Origin: Burkholderiaceae bacterium
GTDB lineage: Bacteria; Pseudomonadota; Gammaproteobacteria; Burkholderiales; Burkholderiaceae_E
DNA length: 38,376 nucleotides
Assembly (NCBI GenBank): GCA_900299025.1
Contig: OMIE01000143.1
Location: 1-38,376, forward strand
Direction: 5' to 3'
This document shows, in pieces, positions 15,602 through 32,927 of this stretch (its first letter is position 1; every line of letters begins with the position of its first letter). The translations under genes and the position numbers were made by a program. The notes beneath the pieces were generated by a model. It searched no databases. It had not been told where the DNA came from and saw only the letters and a list, made by a program, of their open reading frames with translations.

Positions 15602-16369
15602 CTACACGGTCTGACGTCTTCGTTTACCTAGAGCCCATGCCCAGGGCGCTGTCAGCGGGATGGGTAACATCAAAAAGGCGTGCTCAACCAGCGCAAGTGC
15701 TGCGAGCGCTCCGATCAAATAATAAGCACTGGCTTGTGCCGGATCCTGAGAAATCCAAGCTTGGTAAAAAATCCATGTTGCACCTGAAGCAGCAATAGCA
15801 ACCGACCACGGAAACCATGGATTCATTGGCGCCTGACGCAAGAAGCTTCGCAGGTATTGCAAGTGCTCCGGTAACCACTCGGCATTGATATGGCGAACGC
15901 CTAAAAACACATTGATTCTTGCGCTTTCATGCATCGCCCATAAAACCATATAGGTCCAGAAGGCGACTGCAAATTCAGCCTCACGCGATAGCCCCCACAG
16001 CATGAATGCACCGAGCAAAATCGAAAGCTCGTGATAAAGACTTGTTTGCAAGGCATGTAAAAAGTGTCCCCAACCTGAGCAACCAGGCTCGCAAGCTTGT
16101 TTTCGCGGCCCGGTAACAAAGCCTAGGTAATAGCTCATTTCCTGCCATGCCCAGACCGATAGACCACCTGCAAAAGCGACATACACAGCCAGTTGGCTTG
16201 TCTCATACTGGGCCCACCAAGCAGCATAAAGGCCAGCCCCACTAAAAATGCTTGTTGCGAGCATGCTCCACACGAAGGTCTTCTTGGGCAGACCGTCAAG
16301 CCACAGCACCAAGCCCGTGCCCAGCCACCAAAGCAAAAAGGCAAAGCAAGCAGCGAGCAAGAAGCTCAT
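15602..16369 (-). CDS. puhE: Photosynthetic complex assembly protein PuhE
   Basis: PuhE is a multi-spanning membrane protein needed for normal reaction-centre assembly in purple bacteria. The product shows about six to seven hydrophobic helices and the conserved family core: FLLWWLGTGLVLWLDGLPKKT near the start, YVAFAGGLSVWAWQEMSYYLG in the middle, and the conserved LYHELSILLGAFMLWGL and WAMHESARINVFLGVRHIN stretches. I use ATG 16369; a TTG at 16375 is seven bases after a strong AAGGAGG and may be the true start. The open frame continues up to 16456, but that part does not resemble the family. It follows acsF by about 150 nt. Confidence 0.92.
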   Translation of the reverse strand: MSFLLAACFAFLLWWLGTGLVLWLDGLPKKTFVWSMLATSIFSGAGLYAAWWAQYETSQLAVYVAFAGGLSVWAWQEMSYYLGFVTGPRKQACEPGCSGWGHFLHALQTSLYHELSILLGAFMLWGLSREAEFAVAFWTYMVLWAMHESARINVFLGVRHINAEWLPEHLQYLRSFLRQAPMNPWFPWSVAIAASGATWIFYQAWISQDPAQASAYYLIGALAALALVEHAFLMLPIPLTAPWAWALGKRRRQTV

Positions 16370-16522
16370 CAACAAGGCATAGCCTCCTTGGGGGAAGTCG
16401 GTGTCGCACCCAAGCCATACAAGAACCCCTTGCTGGAAGGCATGGCTCGCTTGCAATCCTCAAGAGCGATCAACAAGACGCCCAAGCGCTGTGCAGCCTT
16501 CTCTGCCAAGGCTCTCGCCTCA

Positions 16523-17590
16523 CTACCAAACGGGCGCTAATCGCACCCGCTCAGGTAAAGCGTTTGCCTTCGAGGGAATCAAGTAAACCGATGCGAAAAC
16601 CACACTTGCCTTGGCGCCTAGCCACAAACGCTTAACGCTCGAAAGCACGCCGCCTTGTTTGCGAGCAAGCTCACTAGCAGCCCCGAGTTCACGAAGTGTC
16701 TCCATGCCTTGCCGAAAGCGCGGGTGGTCGATGTCGAGCGTGAGGGGAAAGGTTTGGCGTGTGATTTCCGAGGTAATTCGAAATACTTCGTAGTCATACC
16801 CTGTCGGGTCAAATCCGAGCGCCTTGTGTAGGGCAGGCCGCGTGTGATCGCGTACATACATCGTGGCGTAAACCGCAAGCAGGAAAAACTTGATCCACAA
16901 ACGGTTATGGCCTTGCAGCAAATGCGGGTTCGCTCTAAGAATCAAAGCAAATGCCTCACCGTGGCGAAACTCATCATTGCACCACTGCTCAAACCAGCTG
17001 TAAATCGGGTGAAACTGAAGTTCGGGATGCCTTTGCAATTGACGAAAAATGGTGATGTAACGTGCGTAGCCAATTTTTTCGGAAAGATAGGTTGCATAAA
17101 AAATATATTTTGGTTTGAAGTAGGTATATTTTTTTGTTCGCTTTAAATCACCAAGATCAATGTTCACGCCGAAGTCTTTGAGCGACTGATTGATAAATCC
17201 TGCATGCCTCGATTCATCGCGTGCCATATAGCCCATGAGTTCTTTGATGTCTGGGTTATTGACTCGACGCTTTATTTCGTTATAAAGAACACAACCTGAA
17301 AACTCAGAAGTCGCTGAACTGATCAAAAAATCATAAAATTCAGCACGCAACTCGGGCTCAAGGTCGGCCACCCGTGCCCGAAAGGCATCGTCACGCTGAA
17401 AGTGCTCGCCATTGGGATCGTCACGAAACTCTTGCATCATCGCGTCCCACTCAGCTCGCACCGGTGTGATGTCAATACGGTCCATAGCCGCATAATCTGT
17501 CGAATAAAACCTTGGACTGATAATGCTTTCGTCGCGCGCTTTATCAAGTGCATCTTTTGTGGTTTTGATGTCGTCCATCAGCGTGCTCAT
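16523..17590 (-). CDS. acsF: Oxygen-dependent Mg-protoporphyrin IX monomethyl ester cyclase AcsF
   Basis: AcsF forms the fifth (isocyclic) ring of bacteriochlorophyll using molecular oxygen and a diiron centre. The 355-residue product contains the ligand helices of the family: [35 protein letters not shown] and [18 protein letters not shown], i.e. a Glu helix followed by DExRH and DExRH motifs. Conserved stretches [15 protein letters not shown] and [26 protein letters not shown] also fit. It begins in ATGA overlapping the puhC stop. No bchE (the anaerobic radical-SAM cyclase) occurs in this window, so pigment synthesis here appears to depend on oxygen at this step, unless bchE lies elsewhere. 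Confidence 0.97.
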   Translation of the reverse strand: MSTLMDDIKTTKDALDKARDESIISPRFYSTDYAAMDRIDITPVRAEWDAMMQEFRDDPNGEHFQRDDAFRARVADLEPELRAEFYDFLISSATSEFSGCVLYNEIKRRVNNPDIKELMGYMARDESRHAGFINQSLKDFGVNIDLGDLKRTKKYTYFKPKYIFYATYLSEKIGYARYITIFRQLQRHPELQFHPIYSWFEQWCNDEFRHGEAFALILRANPHLLQGHNRLWIKFFLLAVYATMYVRDHTRPALHKALGFDPTGYDYEVFRITSEITRQTFPLTLDIDHPRFRQGMETLRELGAASELARKQGGVLSSVKRLWLGAKASVVFASVYLIPSKANALPERVRLAPVW

Positions 17591-18033
17591 GGCCTTGACT
17601 CCGATGCAAGAAGAAATTCAAGAAAAACCTGACGATTGCTTGATCCATATGCCTTTAAATCGAGCACTCGGCCGCTTAAAGGATCCCAAAGCAGCAATTG
17701 ACCGCTATCGGTCATCGCCAGGTGGAAATGATGCTTGGTGATAGGGTGGTCGCGAATAAGACTTCGTAAGGTGGCGCGAATAAAGCCGCCCTCGCCGACC
17801 GCAATGTGGGCAATCTGCGCCCCGTCGGATACGCGGGTTACAAGAACCCCGCCGTCGGCTTGATCGATAAACGATAGGTCAACCCGCTTGACAAGCTTAT
17901 GCCCCAATTGCTGCACGGGATCGGCAGGCGTGCTCGGTAAATGAAAACGATGCCATCCCACAAGCAACAAAGAACTGAGCGCCAATGCAGCCATTGCAAA
18001 CAAGGGTGCCGGTCGAACATGCATCGTAGACAT
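17587..18033 (-). CDS. puhC: Photosynthetic complex assembly protein PuhC
   Basis: PuhC is a membrane-anchored periplasmic factor that helps assemble the reaction-centre/LH1 core. The 148-residue protein has one N-terminal transmembrane anchor ([19 protein letters not shown], about residues 12-30) and a small soluble domain with the family's [25 protein letters not shown] and [12 protein letters not shown]-like elements (here [25 protein letters not shown]). It starts three bases after the puhB stop and ends in ATGA shared with acsF, indicating tight translational coupling in the order puhB-puhC-acsF. Confidence 0.92.
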   Translation of the reverse strand: MSTMHVRPAPLFAMAALALSSLLLVGWHRFHLPSTPADPVQQLGHKLVKRVDLSFIDQADGGVLVTRVSDGAQIAHIAVGEGGFIRATLRSLIRDHPITKHHFHLAMTDSGQLLLWDPLSGRVLDLKAYGSSNRQVFLEFLLASESRP

Positions 18034-18036
18034 GCT

Positions 18037-18702
18037 TTACGCGACGCCAGCCTGAAGCGATTGCTGAGCAACCCGCACCCGCAGAGGCTTGGCTGGGCTT
18101 TCGCTCACCTCCTGGCTCAATGCATGATTGGTAAGCGCCTGAGCAAGCAATTGCGCTACCTGCTCACCATCGGCTAAAGCTCGCAACAAAGGTTTGGGAT
18201 GGCGCAAATCCCAGGCCTTGGCGTGAGGCCATAAATGGGCCCAAGATAATCGGGCACCGTCGCGATTATCTAAACTGAGGCAAATCTCAGAGCTTGCAGG
18301 ACCACGACTACGCCAGTCTGCCGATGCAACAATCCGAAACGGGATATTCACAACCAGGGGCAGGGCCATACCAAATCGCATCACGATCCTTGCGTTAGTT
18401 ATGGTGTAGAGCGTTGTTTGCGCTGATAGTCGGGCAAGGCCGATTAACAGCAAAAGCGCGCTGAGCATTAATACGATCATCCAGCTTGCAGCACTAACCG
18501 CCTCGGTAACGCTTCCGCCATCATGGACTGTGGTGCTGATTTGCCAGATTGCAAGTACGAGAAAGTAAACCCCAATCTTGCGTACATGGAAAGCCTCGAT
18601 CGCAAGGCGCTGCCACTGAGGCGCCCCTTGCCAAAGGATGCGCTCGCCATGAGGGAGCTTTTCAGGAAGACCGGGTAGCGGTTCAAAGTCGTCGTGGCTC
18701 AT
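18037..18702 (-). CDS. puhB: Reaction-centre assembly protein PuhB
   Basis: PuhB promotes reaction-centre assembly, probably by acting on the H subunit. The 221-residue product contains the family start EPLPGLPEKLPHGERILWQGAP, two to three hydrophobic segments (about 42-62 and 72-92) and a PH-like domain with TTLYTITNARIVMRFGMALP. A basic, low-complexity C-terminus follows. It lies between puhA (63-nt gap) and puhC (3-nt gap), the usual position. Confidence 0.93.
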   Translation of the reverse strand: MSHDDFEPLPGLPEKLPHGERILWQGAPQWQRLAIEAFHVRKIGVYFLVLAIWQISTTVHDGGSVTEAVSAASWMIVLMLSALLLLIGLARLSAQTTLYTITNARIVMRFGMALPLVVNIPFRIVASADWRSRGPASSEICLSLDNRDGARLSWAHLWPHAKAWDLRHPKPLLRALADGEQVAQLLAQALTNHALSQEVSESPAKPLRVRVAQQSLQAGVA

Positions 18703-18765
18703 TGCAAGATACTCAGCATTTAGAACGTTATCGCGAATCAGTTTATGCTGGCTTATCTGCCAGAC

Positions 18766-19551
18766 TCAAATGATTGGCTCAGCCCGGTCGGCATCCGCAT
18801 AAAGCGTGCCTGCGCCGTAGTAGGCCATGATCCGCTCCTCCTCAAGAAGCGTGACCTGGTCTGGCTTTTTGGTTGCCGGCACATCGTCAAATTGCTTTGC
18901 GAAAATTGACCGGACCACAAGCGCCTGATCACCAACCCGCGTAAAGTTGTGGGGTAACAATACCGAACGACCTGATGGCAGCTTAACCTCAAAATAACGA
19001 ATCACTGACTCGGCCAAATCGACCCAGACATCGCTTACGGTTCCAGCAACTTCATGATCCCCCCCAAACACCGGCTTTCCACGGGGATCAGGGTCACGTG
19101 CCTCTATCCAGTAGTCTTTGGCTACACGCATCGGGACAATCTTTGGATGCCCATCAAAGGTTAGATCGGGTCGATCGAGTCGCTCAGCATAAGCCCCCGG
19201 TCCGATCGCAAGCTTCATCGGATCACCCACTGGCTCAAGCGCAGCGCCAATAACGCCACCGGTGTACTTTCCAGCAATGGGACGGTTGTCCTCTTTACCG
19301 CTTGGCGCCGTAAAGATTTCGCCATGCGCAGTTTTATAAGTCTTTGGCTCGGGCATACCAAACGCACCGTCATAGCGTACATGCGAAGGCAGATCAGGAT
19401 TGCCAGGCAGCAGGGGATACCCCTCACGTTTACTTTCGCGATGCAAATAAATAACCAAACCGAAAAAGAAAATCCAAAACAAATAGAGCACGACCTGAGC
19501 GATATCGATATAGCTCGTAATGGCTCCCACATCTCCTGAATGGAACAACAT
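18766..19551 (-). CDS. puhA: Photosynthetic reaction-centre subunit H (PuhA)
   Basis: PuhA anchors the L-M pigment core of the type II reaction centre and shapes proton delivery to the secondary quinone. The 261-residue protein has one transmembrane helix (about 14-36, ending with YLHRESKREGYPL) and a cytoplasmic PRC-barrel domain. Conserved family motifs are GEIFTAPSGK, GPGAYAERLDRPDLTFDGHPKIVPMR and VWVDLAESVIRYFEVKLPSG, plus LEEERIMAYYGAG near the end. GGAGGTGAATC precedes the ATG, a strong ribosome site that fits the need for high expression. It follows lhaA by 97 nt; pufL and pufM are not in the window. Confidence 0.97.
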   Translation of the reverse strand: MLFHSGDVGAITSYIDIAQVVLYLFWIFFFGLVIYLHRESKREGYPLLPGNPDLPSHVRYDGAFGMPEPKTYKTAHGEIFTAPSGKEDNRPIAGKYTGGVIGAALEPVGDPMKLAIGPGAYAERLDRPDLTFDGHPKIVPMRVAKDYWIEARDPDPRGKPVFGGDHEVAGTVSDVWVDLAESVIRYFEVKLPSGRSVLLPHNFTRVGDQALVVRSIFAKQFDDVPATKKPDQVTLLEEERIMAYYGAGTLYADADRAEPII

Positions 19552-19648
19552 GATTCACCTCCAGTAAAAATCAATACGACCACAAAACAAAGTAAGCACG
19601 CTCGCCCTACTGACTCACCACCTCACCGCCCTGCCTCCGATGTGACAA

Positions 19649-21085
19649 TCAACCAGGAAGCTGTGCAACGCCAAAGCCTTGTTGATGGGTGACATGAGAC
19701 TTTAGCGAGCGCGTGATAGGCCCAATAAGCGCAAGCGTGATAAAAAGCATCGCTATTTCGATGTGATAAACAGCGCTATAAGGCATATCAGGGTTTTGCA
19801 AAGCCTCGCCCCATGCACCCGATAACATGGGCTGACTGAACAGATCTCGAAGCACACCGCCTGCAGCGATGGCAAAGCCTGCAGCGCTTGCCTGCACCGC
19901 ACCCCATGCGCCCAGGGCAAGCCCCTTTTAAGGACCTTGCTCTAAATTCATGGCTGTAATGAGGGTGCCTACTGCAAAAAAGCCTCCGCCAAAACCGATC
20001 AGTGAAGCACCGATTCGAAAAAGATCGGGTGACTGCAAAGGACCGGCAAAGATCACGGCAGCGAAGGCAAAAACCCCTAAGACCGCACCGGCTGCGGCAA
20101 GTTTTAAGGCTTGCTGCCCTTTGTTGAGCGCACGGGCCGCAAGGCCAAAGGCGATCAACATCCCTGATGCCGTAAAAGCGCTTAGCGCTGTCGTTTGTGA
20201 GACAGGAAGCGATAAAACCTCTGCGCCATAGGGTTCAAGCAGAATGTCTTGCATATTAAACGCGGCCGTACCTAGACCGGTCGCCCAGAGAAAGCGACTT
20301 GCACCCGGCTTCGAAACAAAATTGCGCCAGGCAACGCGAAAACCAAGCTTACCCACATGATCTTTGTGGTGTGCGTTTTTTCGCTCTTGTTTCCATAGCG
20401 AGACACAATTAAGAATCATCGTCGCCAGCGCTGCACCTTGCACCACCCGTATGAGTTGAAGCTGCGAAAAGTCTGCGAGAGCCCATGAGAAGATCAAGGC
20501 ACTGATGACCATGCCCGCTAGCAACATGACATAAAGCAAAGCGACGACACGGGGCTGCTTTTCCTCACTCGACAAATCGGCCGCAAGCGCGAGTCCAGCG
20601 GTTTGGGTTGTGTGTAGGCCAGCGCCAACCATTAAGAAGGATAAAGCTGCCGCTGCGGGACCAACAAAGGCCGGGCCTTGAGCATCGCCTGAGAGAACAA
20701 TCAGTGCAAAGGGCATAAACTCCAGGCCACCGACTTGCATCATCGTCCCAAACCACAAATACGGCACTCGCCGCCAGCCGATAGCTGAGCGATGGGTATC
20801 TGATCTAAATCCAATAAAAGCACGCAAAGGCGCAAAGAGAATCGGAAGCGAGACCATCAAAGAGACAAGCCATGCGGCAACGCCCATTTCGACAATCATC
20901 ACACGATTCAAGGTACCCGTCAGCAAGACCAAGCACATACCCACCGAACATTGAAAAAGTGCAAGTCGTAAGAGTTGGCCGAGTGGTAACTGCTCGCTCG
21001 CCGCGTCGGCAAAAGGCAAAAAGCGGGGGCTTATATGCCGCAAGTGAAGCGCCAACTGCCTGTTTAGCGCTGCAAGCCTACGCAT
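19649..21085 (-). pseudogene. lhaA: lhaA (BCD-family/PucC-like LH1 assembly protein), interrupted by a TAA codon
   Basis: LhaA is a twelve-helix MFS-type membrane protein that aids assembly of light-harvesting complex 1. The first 385 residues match the family (LLRLALFQCSVGMCLVLLTGTLNRVMIVE, RRVPYLWFGTMMQVGG, DILLEPYGAEVLSLPVSQTT, GFGGGFFAVGTL). After MNLEQGP comes TAA at 19928-19930. The same frame then continues with KGLALGAWGAVQASAAGFA and ends with YHIEIAMLFITLALIGP and GVAQLPG, the normal C-terminal part, about 92 more codons. No frame change is needed: a single codon, perhaps CAA or GAA, has become TAA. The product could be truncated, made by readthrough, or the base may be an assembly or sequencing error. 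The start overlaps the bchM stop by eight bases. Confidence 0.85.
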
Positions 21086-21814
21086 GACTCATCTCGGTCG
21101 CTTCATAGGCAATGGTTATATGCTCAATATTTAATAGCTGAGAAATATAAAAGCCACTATTTACCCGTTGAGCGATTGAAAGTTTATAATGCTTAAAACA
21201 ATCCTTCGCATCCAGAAGGCTGAGTACTTTTTCGCCGGACAGTGGAACAATCGAGGGCGCACGATCGGCTCGGGGAAGACAACGCCCAGCGGCGTGCATA
21301 AGTGCAAGCATCGGTGTTCGGGGTGCAAAGCTCACATGCAAACTGCGCGCTGTGCGCTCTGCCAACCGCTCAAGCGCTCTTGCCATATCGACCGCCTCAT
21401 AATGAATCAATGAGTCCATGGCAACAACATGATCAAACTGGCCAAAGTTCGCATCGAGCATATCGCCTGCCACCCAAAGAATGCGTCCTTCGCTGGGTCC
21501 GTGCGCGGCGCGCTCCTTTGCTAACGCGATGAGTTGACTTGATAAATCGACCGCCAAAACATCTGCACCACGGCGTGCAAGTTCAATGGCCATGGCGCCG
21601 GTGCCACATCCGGCATCCAAGATGCGGCGTCCATGCAAATCACTGCCGAGCGCATCGAGCATGTTGGCACGCATCCGATCGCGCCCCGCACGCACACTTG
21701 CACGGATTCGACTCACTGGTGCATCGGAAGTCAACCGTGCCCACGCCGAAAAGGCAGTGCGATCGAAGTACTGCTCGACTTCGTTGCGTCGTTGCTGATA
21801 AGAGCCCGGGTCCA

Positions 21815-21815
<1 letters not shown>
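21078..21815 (-). CDS. bchM: Mg-protoporphyrin IX methyltransferase BchM
   Basis: BchM transfers a methyl group from S-adenosylmethionine to the 13-propionate of Mg-protoporphyrin IX, the step before the cyclase. The 245-residue product has the SAM-binding motif LDAGCGTGAMAIELARRGA (about 64-82), a following acidic residue in VLAVDLS, and the family C-terminus FYISQLLNIE. The start is ATG 21815, sharing one base with the bchL stop in TGATG, and its own stop overlaps lhaA. This places it in the coupled chain bchH-bchL-bchM-lhaA. Confidence 0.96.
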
Positions 21816-26604
<4,789 letters not shown>

Positions 26605-26630
26605 AGGATCGGCTTTAAGGGGTCTGTGGC

Positions 26631-30072
<3,442 letters not shown>

Positions 30073-30132
30073 ACCGGTGTGTCGTCCTCACTCGCTGGCT
30101 GATGGCTCATTGCCAAGCCTTTCTTGTGGGTC

Positions 30133-30161
30133 AATGTAGACCGATGACGAGCAACTGTCAA
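30133..30161 (-). promoter_or_regulatory. Predicted sigma-70 promoter of the bchF operon
   Basis: On the minus strand, TTGACA (30156-30161, a perfect -35) is followed after exactly 17 bp by TACATT (30133-30138, four of six matches to TATAAT). The expected start is near 30126, giving a leader of about 54 nt before bchF. The -35 hexamer lies inside a PpsR-type site (30156-30173), which is how repression would work. Confidence 0.65.
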
Positions 30162-30173
30162 TTTATTTGGACG
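30156..30173. promoter_or_regulatory. PpsR/CrtJ-type operator overlapping the bchF -35 element
   Basis: TGTC-N10-GACG, one base from the PpsR/CrtJ consensus TGT-N12-ACA. It covers the -35 hexamer of the bchF promoter, so a bound repressor would block RNA polymerase. The centre is 45 bp from the centre of the perfect site at 30201-30218. Confidence 0.6.
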
Positions 30174-30200
30174 TTTATTTCACTAGACAGTTTTCAGGAA

Positions 30201-30218
30201 TGTCCAAAGTAACTGACA
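30201..30218. promoter_or_regulatory. Perfect PpsR/CrtJ-type operator upstream of bchF
   Basis: TGTCCAAAGTAACTGACA is an exact TGT-N12-ACA site with extended TGTC/GACA arms, the known recognition sequence of PpsR/CrtJ. The regulator gene itself starts 241 bp away on the other side, so autogenous or shared control of bchF and ppsR is possible. Confidence 0.8.
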
Positions 30219-30289
30219 AAATATCCGACAAAATTTGCACAAACCAGTAGGAAAGCAGCATTTTTTTTTGTAAGATCGCGTTTCGCTGA

Positions 30290-30317
30290 TTGTCTTAGAC
30301 GGTTTGTACCGTTTAAT
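30290..30317 (+). promoter_or_regulatory. Candidate ppsR promoter
   Basis: TTGTCT (30290-30295, four of six) is separated by 16 bp from TTTAAT (30312-30317, five of six). It would start transcription about 135 nt before ppsR. No other pair upstream of ppsR looked better. The rest of the 30219-30459 stretch shows a 9-T run at 30261-30269 but no gene. Confidence 0.4.
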
Positions 30318-30459
30318 GACAGCGATTGCGCTTCAGGGATCAAGTCGAAAAGAATCATCGAATCGAAGGAATCAGGGCGGATAACAACAGGCTCGCCAAG
30401 GGCCGGACCCCGGTGTCTGGACTAGACGAGCCGCACAATGACAAGGCGGATCGAGTTCC

Positions 30460-31992
30460 ATGAAACGATTTGAGTCCCCGACAGCGGACTTGCGCGATCT
30501 CAAGGCTGAGGCTGTGGCAGGCTTGCTGGAATGGTCTGCTGATCTTGTTTTGATCTTGGACGCTCAAGCCCGCGTTATCGATGCCGCAGGTCATTTTGAT
30601 ACTGTCGATCCTGCTGAGTTAAAGCGTTGGCGAGGCAAGCTCTGGGCCGATCTAGTCACCCAGGAGAGCCGCGGCAAATTGCTTGCACTGCTCGATGCAG
30701 CCATGCAACTCGAACCACTTCAGCGAAACACCAACCGCACAAGGGCAAAAGCAAGCGAGCGCTCACCCGAACATCGGGAAGCGCGGCTAAGCGAAGCCAA
30801 GTCATCGTCAAGCCAACAAGAGGCCTTATCGAGCTGGCGTCAACTCAATCATCCCTTACGCGAAGCAAGTCTGCCCATCAGCTATCGGGTGCGCCGTTTG
30901 TATGAGGACGGCCCCCTGATTGCCGTCGGCCGATCGATGAACCCGATCGTCAAGTTGCAACAACAATTTGTTCAGTCGCAACAGCAAGTCGAGCGCGAGT
31001 TTAGCCGCTTGCGCGACCTTGAAACCCGCTACCGATTGCTGTTTCAACACAGCGAAGATCCGTTGATGCTCATCGACGCCAATAGCCTGCGGGTGCTTGA
31101 GGCCAACGCTTCCTGCCACGAGCACTTTCAATGGTCAGGAAAGCGACTGGCCAACAAAAGCCTCAGCAGCGCCATTGACGCTAAGGGGCAGCGCAGCATC
31201 CGCAATCAAATCGATCAGCTAAGGGCGAGTGGCCAGGCTGAACACGTGCGTGTGCGTCATGCCAAAAGTAAGGAGGAGTATCTCGCCAGCGTGCAGGCTC
31301 TAAGACACGAGGGCCAGATTCATGTACTGCTCAGACTCGCGCCCGAAGCGGGTCTGCGAGGAGCAGACCGCGAGCAATTACAAAGCAGCCAAGCCTGGTT
31401 TGAGCACGCACCCGACGCCATTGTGATTTGCGATCAGCAAGGCGACATTCAAAAGGCCAACCCAGCATTTCTTGAAATGGTCCGTCTACCCCACGAGGGC
31501 CTTGTTCGAGGTGAAAGCCTTGCGCGCTGGTTAGGACGCGGCGTGGTCGACCTTGATGTATTGATGAGCGGCATGAAGCAAGCTCGCAGACTTCGCCACT
31601 ACCAAACCACGCTGAGCAGTGAATTCAGCTCAGCAGTTGAGGTTGACATTTCAGCTGCCTTTCTCGACGAGCAGGCTAAAAGCCTCGGGTTGACGATTCG
31701 AAGCACGCTTGGTCCTGCTGCGAGCAAGCCTACACGCGGCCCAGCCATGTCACGCTCAATGGAACAATTATCAGAGCTCGTTGGCAGCGTATCGCTCAAG
31801 GATTTAGTACGTGAATCGACCGATGTCATTGAGCGCCTTTGCATTGAAGCTGCGCTTGAAATGACCAAAGATAATCGCGCCTCTGCAGCGGAAATGCTGG
31901 GCTTGAGTCGCCAAAGCCTCTACACCAAGTTGCGTCGGTACGGTCTAGCCGAATACGAAAACAATCAAGACCCGACTGTCCAATCTGATTGA
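30460..31992 (+). CDS. ppsR: PpsR/CrtJ transcriptional repressor of photosynthesis genes
   Basis: PpsR represses bacteriochlorophyll, carotenoid and light-harvesting genes under oxic conditions. The 510-residue product has the expected layout: an N-terminal PAS-like domain (about 20-170), a glutamine-rich coiled helix (KLQQQFVQSQQQVEREFSRL, about 168-187), PAS1 (about 190-290), PAS2 (about 310-415) and a C-terminal Fis-type helix-turn-helix (DNRASAAEMLGLSRQSLYTK with LRRYGL, about 471-496). Cys461 sits just before the helix-turn-helix, at what I believe is the position of the redox-active cysteine in CrtJ/PpsR. No ppaA/aerR gene lies next to it. Confidence 0.95.
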   Translation: MKRFESPTADLRDLKAEAVAGLLEWSADLVLILDAQARVIDAAGHFDTVDPAELKRWRGKLWADLVTQESRGKLLALLDAAMQLEPLQRNTNRTRAKASERSPEHREARLSEAKSSSSQQEALSSWRQLNHPLREASLPISYRVRRLYEDGPLIAVGRSMNPIVKLQQQFVQSQQQVEREFSRLRDLETRYRLLFQHSEDPLMLIDANSLRVLEANASCHEHFQWSGKRLANKSLSSAIDAKGQRSIRNQIDQLRASGQAEHVRVRHAKSKEEYLASVQALRHEGQIHVLLRLAPEAGLRGADREQLQSSQAWFEHAPDAIVICDQQGDIQKANPAFLEMVRLPHEGLVRGESLARWLGRGVVDLDVLMSGMKQARRLRHYQTTLSSEFSSAVEVDISAAFLDEQAKSLGLTIRSTLGPAASKPTRGPAMSRSMEQLSELVGSVSLKDLVRESTDVIERLCIEAALEMTKDNRASAAEMLGLSRQSLYTKLRRYGLAEYENNQDPTVQSD

Positions 31993-32024
31993 CGCCTTAA
32001 TGCGTCCAGCGTATTGTTCGCTGT

Positions 32025-32927
32025 ATGCATCCAATCCAATGGCGTGCCGCCTTCGAACTTCTCAAACCGATTACCTGGTTTGCCCCGATGTGGGCATTTG
32101 CCTGCGGCGCCGTCTCATCAGGTGCCTCACCCGATGGTCGCTGGCTTGTCATCATCGCTGGTATCTTCTTGGCAGGCCCTTTGGTCTGCGCCACAAGCCA
32201 GGCAGTCAATGACTGGTTTGACCGGCATGTTGATGCGGTCAACGAACCACAACGCCCTATCCCTTCCGGGCGCCTACCTGGTCGCAGCGGTCTATACATT
32301 GCTATTGCATGGACTGTTTTATCGCTTGCGATCGCGCCACTTCTTGGCCCCTGGGGCTTCGGAGCCGCCGCAATTGGCTTAGTACTTGCCTGGGCTTATA
32401 GCGCACCGCCCCTGAGGCTTAAGCGTAATGGCTGGTGGGGCAATACCGCCGTGGCCGTTTGCTATGAGGGGCTACCCTGGATCACCGGTGCCACGGTGCT
32501 TGCTGCTGGGGCGCTCCCGGACTCGAGCAGTCTGACACTTGCGCTGTTATACAGTTTGGGGGCACACGGGATTATGACGCTCAACGACTTTAAATCGGTC
32601 GAGGGTGATCGCCAATGGAACATTGCCTCTTTGCCGGTTCAACTTGGCGTGAACCGGGCGGCAAGGCTTGCATGCATCGTGATGGCCTTACCTCAGATGG
32701 TTGTGATTGGGCTTATCTATTACTGGGGACAAAGCTTTTATGCTCTAGCCATAGCGGTCCTTTTATTAGCGCAATTTTTATTGATGCAAAAATTGTTGCG
32801 AAACCCTCATCAGCGCGCCGCCTGGTACAACGCAACCGGGACAAGCCTTTATGTGCTCGGTATGCTTATTGCAGCATTTGCCCTCCAAGCCTCGCGAACG
32901 CCCATCGCTAGTCCGGTAAGCGTATGA
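32025..32927 (+). CDS. bchG: Bacteriochlorophyll synthase BchG
   Basis: BchG is a membrane prenyltransferase that attaches the geranylgeranyl or phytyl chain to bacteriochlorophyllide. The 300-residue product has about eight to nine membrane helices and the characteristic prenyl-diphosphate motif VNDWFDRHVDAVNEPQRPIP (N62-P80, with Asp63, Asp66 and Asp70). The second polar motif is LNDFKSVEGDRQ. The ATG at 32025 gives the normal family N-terminus although no strong ribosome site is visible. It lies 32 nt after ppsR and its stop overlaps the next gene in ATGA. Confidence 0.96.
   Translation: MHPIQWRAAFELLKPITWFAPMWAFACGAVSSGASPDGRWLVIIAGIFLAGPLVCATSQAVNDWFDRHVDAVNEPQRPIPSGRLPGRSGLYIAIAWTVLSLAIAPLLGPWGFGAAAIGLVLAWAYSAPPLRLKRNGWWGNTAVAVCYEGLPWITGATVLAAGALPDSSSLTLALLYSLGAHGIMTLNDFKSVEGDRQWNIASLPVQLGVNRAARLACIVMALPQMVVIGLIYYWGQSFYALAIAVLLLAQFLLMQKLLRNPHQRAAWYNATGTSLYVLGMLIAAFALQASRTPIASPVSV

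Noticed and set aside
19649-19897. Separate small gene downstream of lhaA (82 codons from GTG)
   Set aside because: It is in the same frame as lhaA and encodes the normal lhaA C-terminus, so it is better explained as the continuation after a nonsense codon.
19928-19930. Programmed stop-codon readthrough or recoding at the lhaA TAA
   Set aside because: The context CCT-TAA-AAG is not a known leaky or selenocysteine-type context (UAA, no stem seen right after). I keep mutation or sequence error as the simpler readings.
30172-30189. CGT-N12-ACA as a third PpsR site
   Set aside because: It has only one good half-site and overlaps the better site at 30156-30173, so it cannot be occupied at the same time.
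30261-30269. Run of nine T as a terminator
   Set aside because: No stem-forming sequence precedes it on either strand, and it lies in the middle of a divergent control region.
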